Origin: Acidobacteriota bacterium
Lineage (GTDB): Bacteria > Acidobacteriota > Terriglobia > Terriglobales > Acidobacteriaceae
Assembly: GCA_021813745.1 (NCBI GenBank)
Contig: JAKAJO010000106.1
Coordinates: forward strand, 1-64,000
Length of the DNA stretch: 64,000 nt
Direction: 5' to 3'
Shown one piece after another: positions 26,765-34,302 of the stretch. The notes under the pieces were generated by a model. That model saw only the letters and a list, made by a program, of their open reading frames with translations. It was not told the DNA's origin and ran no database searches. The stretch's first letter is position 1; each line of letters begins with the position of its first letter. A program made the position numbers and the translations under genes.

Positions 26765-28528
26765 CTATCGGGTGTAGATCGGCTCTTCCACCTGAGCGCG
26801 CTCGACCATCTGTGCCGGATAGTAGGCATTCCGCGTGTACTGCTTTACCATGCGGTTTGTGTTGAAATAAGAGCCGTTGAAGGCCAGCGTCGTCCGCATC
26901 AGACGCGCCCACTTCTCCTTCGCATCCAGATACAGCGGCACAACCGCCTTCTCCAGTTTGGCGTAGAGAGCGTTGGCCTCTTGTTCGTCGTTGGCTCCGT
27001 CTTCAATCGCCCAACCCGTCACGCCTTCGATGCACCCTTCGATCCACCAACCATCCAAAATCGAAAGGCTCGGCACACCATTCAGCGCAGCCTTCATACC
27101 ACTTGTTCCTGACGCCTCATAAGGCCGTCGCGGCGTATTGACCCATACATCCACACCAGCCGTCAGCAGCGCTCCCAGGTCCCAGGCATAATTCTCCAGA
27201 TAGACAATCCGAAGCATATCGTTTGAGAGATTCCCCGCAGTCTCAATGACATGGCGAATCAGCGACTTTCCAGGGGAGTCTTGAGGGTGCGCTTTGCCTG
27301 CAAAGAGGATTTGCAGACCGCCTGCGCGCGTCGCAATTTCCAGCAGACGCTCCGGCTGTGTCAGCAGCAGGCTGGCGCGCTTGTAGGTGGCCGCACGGCG
27401 CGCAAAGCCGAGCGTAAGGACGTTGGGATTCAGGACCAGACCGGTGCGCGAGGCGACCTCACTCAACAAGGTCTCCTTGGCGCGCGCGTGCGCGTTGATA
27501 ATTTCCGCATCGGGGAGGTCAATGGCATTGCGAAGGTAGAGGTTGTCACGCCGCCATGCCGGCAGATGCGTATCCAGCATTTGCTGGAAAGGCTCGCTGA
27601 CCCAGGTCGGCGCGTGGACGCCATTCGTGATGGAGTCGACAGCGTACTCGGGAAACATATCGCGAGAGACCTTGCCGTGCTGCATTGCGACCCCATTGGC
27701 ATAGCGCGAAAAACGTAACGCCAGCAGCGTCATGTTAAGCAGGCCATTCTCAAAGCAACCCAACCTCTCGATGCGGGCAGTCCGCTCTCCACCCAGGATC
27801 CGAATGGATTGCTCACTGGAAAAACGATCATGCCCTGCAGGCACCGGGGTGTGGGTGGTGAAAACGCATTTGCGGCGCACCTGTTCAATGTCCGCGTCGG
27901 TCACCGTACCCGGATGGCCACCGGCCAACTGGCTTTCAAGAAGCGCCTGCGTCAGCAGAGCAGCATGTCCTTCGTTCATGTGATAGACGTTTACACGCAA
28001 TCCGAGCGCATTCGCCATCCGTGCGCCACCCATCCCGAGAACGATCTCCTGCTGTAGACGGTAGTTCGTGTCACCACCATACAAATAATCGGTCAATCCC
28101 CGATCCCAGCCGAAGTTTTCATCAAGGTCCGTGTCCAGCAGATAAATGGGCACAATGTGACCCGAACGACCCTGAAGATCGTAACGCCACGCCCGCACTG
28201 TCACGACGCGATCTTCCACCGACACCGTCACTCGTACCGCTTCCTCAGTGCAGAAGTCGGTCGGATTCCACGGCTGCACGTCTTCCGTCTGATCCCCGGT
28301 ACCGTCCAGATGTTGCTGGAAGTACCCCTTGCGGTGAGCCAGCGTGAACGCAACGAGCGGCACCCCCAGGTCGGCTGCGGAGCGCAGCGTGTCGCCAGCC
28401 AGCACGCCCAGGCCACCAGAATAGGTTGGCATTGCCGGTTGGATGGCAATCTCCATGGAGAAGTATGCGACCACTCCAGAAGTTGGAAATGGCTCATATG
28501 AAAAGGGTTGGTTGGGAACAGGCTCCAT
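26765..28528 (-). CDS. glgP: Alpha-glucan (glycogen/maltodextrin) phosphorylase, short form
   Basis: A GT35 enzyme releasing glucose 1-phosphate from the non-reducing ends of alpha-1,4-glucans. It has 587 residues, clearly shorter than the ~800-residue E. coli type, and matches the alpha-glucan family phosphorylase subgroup. It opens with VAYFSMEIAIQPAMPTYSGG and keeps VYHMNEGHAA and SITNGVHAPTW. The PLP-binding region is EASGTSGMKAALNG, with Lys479 as the predicted Schiff-base residue. It lies 289 bases downstream of galK on the same strand, and that gap shows no gene. Context suggests sugar storage or oligosaccharide use. Confidence 0.93.
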   Translation of the reverse strand: MEPVPNQPFSYEPFPTSGVVAYFSMEIAIQPAMPTYSGGLGVLAGDTLRSAADLGVPLVAFTLAHRKGYFQQHLDGTGDQTEDVQPWNPTDFCTEEAVRVTVSVEDRVVTVRAWRYDLQGRSGHIVPIYLLDTDLDENFGWDRGLTDYLYGGDTNYRLQQEIVLGMGGARMANALGLRVNVYHMNEGHAALLTQALLESQLAGGHPGTVTDADIEQVRRKCVFTTHTPVPAGHDRFSSEQSIRILGGERTARIERLGCFENGLLNMTLLALRFSRYANGVAMQHGKVSRDMFPEYAVDSITNGVHAPTWVSEPFQQMLDTHLPAWRRDNLYLRNAIDLPDAEIINAHARAKETLLSEVASRTGLVLNPNVLTLGFARRAATYKRASLLLTQPERLLEIATRAGGLQILFAGKAHPQDSPGKSLIRHVIETAGNLSNDMLRIVYLENYAWDLGALLTAGVDVWVNTPRRPYEASGTSGMKAALNGVPSLSILDGWWIEGCIEGVTGWAIEDGANDEQEANALYAKLEKAVVPLYLDAKEKWARLMRTTLAFNGSYFNTNRMVKQYTRNAYYPAQMVERAQVEEPIYTR

Positions 28529-28817
28529 CAGGCATTTCTCTCTGCCGCGTCTCTTGCCACGTGGCGAAAATGGGATCTACAGCATTGGGGAAAAGCTCAC
28601 CGGGTGTCACTCTCCTCAGCCCGGTCTTCGTGCGGCTCAAGCCCAGCTTGATTTTAACAAGGAAGCAATGGATTCGAGGCCCAATTCCGGCTGTGGAACA
28701 AGCCGTCCGTATCTGCAAATCAGCACCAAAGTTGCATCAGCGGCAGGCTCACCGCCTGTACGCATTCGCTCCCGGCCACCTAAGTCTTCTGATCGACAAT
28801 CTTTGCGAAAGAAATGC

Positions 28818-29972
28818 TCAGGAGACGCGGTGGGCCCCGCCGCTGGCATGGCAAATATGGATCTGCGGAACGATCCCGATCTCGCTCGTATAGCGAGCGG
28901 CCAGAGCTTCCGCAAATTCAGCCGCTTTCTCCGCCTCGACGAGATTGATGGTACAGCCGCCAAATCCGCCGCCCGTCAGCCGAGCTCCAATCAGGCCGGG
29001 CAGATCCTGCGCCAGCGCCACCATGGCATCAGCCTCCACACAACTCGCCTCAAAGTCCTGACTATAGCTTCGGTGGGCCTCCGCCATCAGGGTGCCCAGT
29101 TTCTTTAGATCGTGTTTCATCAGCGCCTCGGCCGCTGCCAGAGTGCGCGTATTCTCCGTAATCACATGTCGGGCACGCTTCAGCGCGTTGGGGCTCATCT
29201 CTCCGCCCCATTTCTCCAGATCGCTCACCGTCGCATCCCGCAGGAATCGCACTTCCGGGCGATGCTTTGCAATGACCGCACAGGCCTCTTCCACCTCGGC
29301 GCGGCGTGTTGTGTATTCTCCGCCCGCAACTGAATGCTTCACCATTGTGTTCGCGATCACCAACGCCACGCTATGCGGAATTGGGGCCAGCTTGTAACTC
29401 AGGTCGCGGCAATCCAGAAGGAGGGCGTGGTCCTCTGCACCGTTGGCCGAAATGAACTGATCCATGATGCCGCAGTTAGCGCCTACAAATTCGTTCTCGG
29501 CCCGCTGGCACAGGCGCGCCAGCACCGGCCCAGGATATGCGGCACCCACCAGGTGACTGACCGCAAGAGCTGTCGCAATCTCGACCGCCGCGGAACTTGA
29601 AAGCCCCGAAGCGACTGGCACGTCGCCCCACAGGCTCAAACTGAAGGCCGGAATGGTATGGCCTTCCCCGGCCAGGATAGCCAGAACGCCCATCGGGTAA
29701 TCCGTCCATCGCTCTTCACGACGGCGCGGCAGCGCCGCTGCATCGTAGCTGTACTCCTCACCAAAGTTTTCGGAGTAGATCACGACCTTCCCATCAGATC
29801 GGGGAGAGATAGCTGCAAGTGTTGCGAACTCAATGGCCGCGGGCATCACAAAGCCTTCGGCGTAGTCCGTGTGTTCGCCAATCAGGTTGACGCGCCCGGG
29901 CGCAACAAAGATGGATGGCTCAGATTGAAAACGCTTCAAGTGCTTGGATTGCAACGCAGCAGGATCATGCAT
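28818..29972 (-). CDS. galK: Galactokinase
   Basis: It phosphorylates galactose to galactose 1-phosphate with ATP, the first committed step of the Leloir pathway. It has 384 residues. GHMP-kinase signatures are all present: GRVNLIGEHTDY near residue 26, the ATP loop PVASGLSSSAAVE, and GARLTGGGFGGC near the C-terminus. The catalytic Asp lies in CGIMDQF. The start is 5 bases after the stop of the epimerase-like gene, with GGAGAG overlapping that stop. No galT or galE is seen in the window. Confidence 0.96.
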   Translation of the reverse strand: MHDPAALQSKHLKRFQSEPSIFVAPGRVNLIGEHTDYAEGFVMPAAIEFATLAAISPRSDGKVVIYSENFGEEYSYDAAALPRRREERWTDYPMGVLAILAGEGHTIPAFSLSLWGDVPVASGLSSSAAVEIATALAVSHLVGAAYPGPVLARLCQRAENEFVGANCGIMDQFISANGAEDHALLLDCRDLSYKLAPIPHSVALVIANTMVKHSVAGGEYTTRRAEVEEACAVIAKHRPEVRFLRDATVSDLEKWGGEMSPNALKRARHVITENTRTLAAAEALMKHDLKKLGTLMAEAHRSYSQDFEASCVEADAMVALAQDLPGLIGARLTGGGFGGCTINLVEAEKAAEFAEALAARYTSEIGIVPQIHICHASGGAHRVS

Positions 29973-29977
29973 GACGG

Positions 29978-30943
29978 CTATCTCTCCACAAGTTCAAACT
30001 CAACTGCCATCGTCCAGGAGCAGAAAGATCCGGGAGCCAGGGTTCGGGACCACGGGCCGGTTTGTGCCAACGAATCCACGGGCGCCGTTGCCGGCTCAAG
30101 CGCCACACAGTTCTGCTTGGGTCCCACGCGATCAGGCCACCCACCATAACAAAGCCAAAGCCCCAGATACGGCGCCTTGGTCACATCGAAGCTCATTCGA
30201 ATGCGCAGTCCGGCGGAAGGCCGGTGCAGCGTGCACCACCCCTCACTGGGCGACAGCGGACCCGCAAAGAGCTTGTCCCCAATGCCCGACGCGACAGGTT
30301 GGACGATGCGCAGATCCGTCGTCGAACCGTCCGCCAGCTGCGCCATCGGCCACTGCACCGTGGCACTCCCCTTGCCAAGTCTCCCTCCGCCCGAACCCTC
30401 AAGACGGAGATGGTTCACCGACGGCGGTAATTCAACCTGGTCGCCTGGAGCTACGTCAAAGAGAGGATGAGCGCACCAGGACCAGGGGATGGTCGCATCG
30501 CCACGATTTGTCACCGTATAGTCAAGTTGCAATCGCCATCCGCGCGCAGTCCTCGCAAGCTCGCTTTTGCGCACCATCTCAAGCGGAAGCGAAAAGCAGG
30601 TTGAGCGCAGCGTCACGGAGTTCACGCTCTCCTCAAGAATCTCCCAGGCAATTCGCCACAGGTCTCCGTGGTCGGGAACTTCGATCCGCGCCCCACCGGC
30701 CTCCAGAGCACACGCAGCCACCGAGGGCACACACTCATCCCAGCCGCTCGCATCGCTTTCATCAAACGGCATGATGCGCGTGCGTGTCTCCAGCGGGGCG
30801 AGGGGCATCTGGAGAACTTCCAGGTCTTTGATGCGGATCGAGGCAATCTTTCCGCCCAGGTGAGGGACCACCGTCACGCAACAATCCCCGTTGCGGATGA
30901 GAACGTTTTCTTTCTGGCTGCGCCCTTCACACACTTGCATCAT
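29978..30943 (-). CDS. Aldose 1-epimerase-like protein
   Basis: A 321-residue soluble protein with a galactose-mutarotase-like beta-sandwich signature. It opens VTVVPHLGGKIASIRI, has DECVPSVAAC in the region where mutarotases recognise the sugar, a DYTVTNRGDATIPWSWCAHPLF strand pair with a His, and a late Glu in NCVALEPATAP that matches the catalytic-base position of GalM-type enzymes. It is divergent from GalM itself and may act on another hexose derivative. It lies between the PLP decarboxylase gene and galK with 5-base gaps. Two adjacent ATGs (30943 and 30940) could start it. Confidence 0.72.
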   Translation of the reverse strand: MMQVCEGRSQKENVLIRNGDCCVTVVPHLGGKIASIRIKDLEVLQMPLAPLETRTRIMPFDESDASGWDECVPSVAACALEAGGARIEVPDHGDLWRIAWEILEESVNSVTLRSTCFSLPLEMVRKSELARTARGWRLQLDYTVTNRGDATIPWSWCAHPLFDVAPGDQVELPPSVNHLRLEGSGGGRLGKGSATVQWPMAQLADGSTTDLRIVQPVASGIGDKLFAGPLSPSEGWCTLHRPSAGLRIRMSFDVTKAPYLGLWLCYGGWPDRVGPKQNCVALEPATAPVDSLAQTGPWSRTLAPGSFCSWTMAVEFELVER

Positions 30944-30948
30944 CCGCC

Positions 30949-32325
30949 TTACGCCCCCTTAAGCGAGGCACAACTTGCCATCAGCTTTTCCCAGATTGCA
31001 CCGATCCAGCCTTCATGCTCCGGCTTCATCAGCACTGAGCGAAGGCATGTCACCATGCTATCCTGACCGGCTCCAGTTCGTCCGTCGGACTCAAACCATT
31101 TTCGCGGCAATTGTACTAGGGCCAGGTGCAAATCGCGGAGTGCAGCGTTTGCAAAAATTGCATGAGCACGATCGGAGGACTCGGCCGCATCGCGGCCCGC
31201 GACCATCCAGACCACGATATCCAGTTCTGGCCGCCCTTCAATCATCGGGCAAAATTCTGCCTCTCCTCGAAGCCGGCTATCCAAAGCCAGAGCTGCGTTC
31301 CGCCCACACTGGAGGCCGCGCGCAAACTCCCCGCCCGGTACCATCGGCAGCATCCGTTGTGTCGCCCACAGTGCCACCGCCGCAGCTCCCGCACGCGAGC
31401 ACTCAAGGCTGATCTCGCCCAGGTGCAACTCCTTTGAACTGAAGTAGGTATAGGGAGAGTCATGCTGATAGAAGCGTCCCACCGCCGGGTCGCGGAAGAG
31501 CACGCAGCCACACCCGTAAGGCTGCAGCCCGTGCTTGTGCGGATCGACGACAATTGAATCCGCCTTTGAGATGGCTTCGAAGGCTCTTCGCGCCGCTCCG
31601 TCCAAATGCGACTCAATCAGCTTGAAATATCCGCCGTAGGCCGCATCCACGTGAATCCGGAAGCCATACCTCGATTGAAGAGCAACAATTTCGTCCAGTG
31701 GATCAACGGCACCGATCGCCGTGGTGCCGAGCGTCGCCACCACGGTTCCGATATCCCCATTCCGCAGCTCGGACTCAAGTGCGTTCATGTCCATCCGTCC
31801 GCGGTCATCCGTGGCAATCGGCGTGTACCCCAGCCGGAGGACGCCCGAGATGCGCGCGTGGGTATAGTGCGCCTGCTCCGAGCCCACGATCCGCTTGCCT
31901 GGTGTGACCTGCCCGGCCACCCAAAGCGCCTCCAGGTTCGCGATGGTACCACTCGATGTCAGATGGCCCAGGTAGGACTCAACCCATCCAAACACCCGGG
32001 CAATCTCCGCCACAGCCTCCATCTCCATCGCGGAGCTGGCCCTGCCGCCATCCAACGCGTGGTTGTTCGGGTTGATGGCCATGGCCAGCGCGTAAGCGGC
32101 GCGCGCCACCGGATGCGGGGGCTTGAGCATCTGCCCGGCGTAGAGGGGGTGAAAGTAGGGGTAATTGTCGCCCAGCCGTTCGGCGACATCCTTAAGCACT
32201 TCAGCCATTCGGGCCGCGTCGTCTGCTCCAGCTGTCTCGGCCTGAAAATCGGGCAAATGGGAGAACTGCGCTGCCAGCACCTCCGTGGCGCGGGCTAGCA
32301 AGGCGGGAACAGGATCGGTCGGCAT
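30949..32325 (-). CDS. PLP-dependent group II decarboxylase (glutamate/aromatic amino acid type)
   Basis: A 458-residue fold-type I PLP enzyme. The cofactor lysine is Lys264 in [13 protein letters not shown], preceded by the PLP-anchoring Asp-Ala pair IHVDAAYGG and by [10 protein letters not shown]. The N-terminal [13 protein letters not shown] and [10 protein letters not shown] match the aromatic-L-amino-acid / tyrosine decarboxylase group. It would produce an amine or beta-alanine from an amino acid, but the substrate cannot be assigned. It is the first gene of a tight minus-strand set with the aldose-epimerase-like gene and galK, an unexpected pairing. It diverges from the cold-shock gene. 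Confidence 0.88.
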   Translation of the reverse strand: MPTDPVPALLARATEVLAAQFSHLPDFQAETAGADDAARMAEVLKDVAERLGDNYPYFHPLYAGQMLKPPHPVARAAYALAMAINPNNHALDGGRASSAMEMEAVAEIARVFGWVESYLGHLTSSGTIANLEALWVAGQVTPGKRIVGSEQAHYTHARISGVLRLGYTPIATDDRGRMDMNALESELRNGDIGTVVATLGTTAIGAVDPLDEIVALQSRYGFRIHVDAAYGGYFKLIESHLDGAARRAFEAISKADSIVVDPHKHGLQPYGCGCVLFRDPAVGRFYQHDSPYTYFSSKELHLGEISLECSRAGAAAVALWATQRMLPMVPGGEFARGLQCGRNAALALDSRLRGEAEFCPMIEGRPELDIVVWMVAGRDAAESSDRAHAIFANAALRDLHLALVQLPRKWFESDGRTGAGQDSMVTCLRSVLMKPEHEGWIGAIWEKLMASCASLKGA

Positions 32326-32588
32326 GGCAACCCTTCACCCTACCACAGATCCAGACTGCCTCGACTTTCTGGACTCTTGATTCTGGACGACTTCCACATG
32401 ACCAGCGTGCAGACCCCGCAGCCAGCGCGGTAAATATTCATGGAGCAGGCACTTGCCACCGGTGCTACACTAGCACCAGCGTTAGAAACGAACCGGGCGT
32501 GAGCAGTAACTCGCCCAACCAAGCAAGATTCTGCCAGTGGTCGCTCCGATTCATCCAGCGCAATTCAATACCAGGAAATACGAGCAAA

Positions 32589-32789
32589 ATGGAACAAGGT
32601 ACTGTGAAGTGGTTCAATGACGCGAAGGGCTTCGGCTTTATCTCGCGCCAGAACGGCGAAGACGTGTTCGTGCACTACTCTGCAATCAACTCGAGTGGTT
32701 TCAAGAGCCTGCAGGAAGGTCAAGCCGTGCAGTTCAACGTGGTGAAGGGGCCCAAGGGCTGGCAGGCTGCGGACGTTCAGCCTCTGTAA
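32589..32789 (+). CDS. Cold-shock protein (CspA family)
   Basis: A 66-residue single OB-fold nucleic-acid chaperone. RNP1 (KGFGFIS) lies at about residues 14-20 and RNP2 (VFVHYS) at 27-32. It opens with [10 protein letters not shown], the classic family start, which fixes the ATG at 32589; CAGGAAA stands about 10 bases upstream. A longer in-frame GTG at 32499 is part of the leader. The 263-base divergent leader could contain the usual structured 5' UTR of csp genes, but no cold box was recognised. A hairpin terminator follows. Confidence 0.95.
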   Translation: MEQGTVKWFNDAKGFGFISRQNGEDVFVHYSAINSSGFKSLQEGQAVQFNVVKGPKGWQAADVQPL

Positions 32790-32830
32790 CCCAAAAGGCC
32801 AGATTCGGCAGAATCTAGCAGAAACATCGC

Positions 32831-32859
32831 AAGGGCCGGGAGCGATCCCGGCTCTTGTT
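32831..32859 (+). terminator. Rho-independent terminator of the cold-shock gene
   Basis: Stem GCCGGGA / TCCCGGC (32835-32841 with 32846-32852), extendable by four weaker pairs, with a GCGA tetraloop and followed by CTTGTTGT. It lies 46 bases after the csp stop and also faces the 3' end of the minus-strand DUF3863-like gene. Confidence 0.75.
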
Positions 32860-32898
32860 GTATCTACTGTGCTCGCAGCTCCCCTGAACGCGAGCGCC

Positions 32899-34287
32899 TT
32901 ACGCTTGATGCCTCAATTCCGGGTAGCGGGCAAAGATCAGCCTCTGGTCTGCTTCGCTGAGCTGGCTCAGACGAACGGGCCTGTCCTGCGGGCGTAGGCC
33001 CTTTTGATTCAACACATTCATCAGGCTCCACTCGCGTTGTAGCTTCTGGGGCTCCGTGGCGGGCAGATCATAGCGCGTGAAGTCGATGGCCATCCACGGT
33101 GTGGGCGTCTCCCAGTTCCGCAGGAGGGCCAGCCGAAACTCCTGATTCATAAACCACTTGATTTCAAGCTGCTTCTCTGATCCCGGCGCGCCGGTGCCTC
33201 GCTCATCAAAGCGGTAGTTGAGCCGGGAGTTGTCCGGATTGTGCCTGCGCCACTCCAGCCCAAACGCGCCCTCGGTGATCACCTGCGTATCGGGCCAGCG
33301 CTCACGCACCGCCTGCAGCCAATCGGTCAGGTCCTCATCGTGGCCGACCGAGATCTCCCATATCGCCGTGACCCACCCAAATCCATTCAGCGCATAGCCC
33401 CCGTCGAAATGGATGGCTGTTGTGTCGAGCATCTCCTTGCGGCCAGCGGTCACACCCAGATCCTGAACGGTCTCAATCGGGCCAACACCCATCCGGCTGT
33501 TGAATCCGCCCTCGAAGCCGTTGCGCCGCGCCGCCAGAAAGTCGCAGGTCCACCCGTCCAGGCAGACGCAGTCGATGATGTCGGCCCGCCCCTGTGCAGG
33601 CTTCAGATAGTGCTCGCGGCTGGGGTAGTAGGGATAGCAGATGCCCCCGTCGCCATCGCCGTTGTCAATGCCGTGCTGGCTCCAGATCTGCCCCTGGCAC
33701 ACATGAATCCCCTCATCCTGCGCCAGCAGCCGCTGGTTTTCGGCATCCATAAACCCGGCAATGAGGCACTGCGGGCGATAGCCCCCACCCACCATCTCGG
33801 AGACCGTACCGAGCGCTGTGTGAATCGTCTTGCGGATGTTTTCCCGCGTGTCATACATCGGCGCGAAGTAGCCGCCGGGGATGAAGGTGATCTCGTCGCC
33901 GTAGCGATCATGATAGCCGGCCAGCAGCTTGCGCGCTTCCTGGTACTCCTTGCGCGTGTCGTGCAGCGCCAGCCAACTGATGGCCCAGGTCATCTTTCCA
34001 GCCGGACAGCCGCGGGCAAAGGCCTCGCGCCGCGCCCGAATTGCGTCGGGCCGGTTGTCCGCCGATTCATCCTGCCCGATGGACCGGGTGGGCGTGACCT
34101 CAATCTGATTAACGCGAACGACAGAGATGTGAGTCAGGAAGCGCCCGCGCAACGGGAGAACGGCATTGCTCCATACGGTAGTGGGCGATACGATCGCCAG
34201 GGACGCCACTGTCCCAGCTGCTCCGCGCAAAAACTCGCGGCGCGACCATTCAGCAGTCTGCTGTCCTGGAATGTTTCCATTGCTCAT
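32899..34287 (-). CDS. Tat-exported DUF3863/DUF3864-like protein
   Basis: A 462-residue protein with a twin-arginine signal (SRREFLRGAAG, Arg16-Arg17) and a hydrophobic core to about residue 42. It is therefore probably folded in the cytoplasm and exported to the periplasm. The body is rich in Trp, Asp and His (DNGDGDGGICYPYY, HFDGGYALNG, WMAIDFTRYDL), like large uncharacterised secreted proteins assigned to DUF3863 and DUF3864; that assignment is from memory. A carbohydrate-active role is possible but not shown. It begins 15 bases after the ppc stop and could be cotranscribed with it. The start has GAGGCGG upstream. Confidence 0.65.
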   Translation of the reverse strand: MSNGNIPGQQTAEWSRREFLRGAAGTVASLAIVSPTTVWSNAVLPLRGRFLTHISVVRVNQIEVTPTRSIGQDESADNRPDAIRARREAFARGCPAGKMTWAISWLALHDTRKEYQEARKLLAGYHDRYGDEITFIPGGYFAPMYDTRENIRKTIHTALGTVSEMVGGGYRPQCLIAGFMDAENQRLLAQDEGIHVCQGQIWSQHGIDNGDGDGGICYPYYPSREHYLKPAQGRADIIDCVCLDGWTCDFLAARRNGFEGGFNSRMGVGPIETVQDLGVTAGRKEMLDTTAIHFDGGYALNGFGWVTAIWEISVGHDEDLTDWLQAVRERWPDTQVITEGAFGLEWRRHNPDNSRLNYRFDERGTGAPGSEKQLEIKWFMNQEFRLALLRNWETPTPWMAIDFTRYDLPATEPQKLQREWSLMNVLNQKGLRPQDRPVRLSQLSEADQRLIFARYPELRHQA

Positions 34288-34302
34288 GGGCAGGCCGCCT
34301 CA

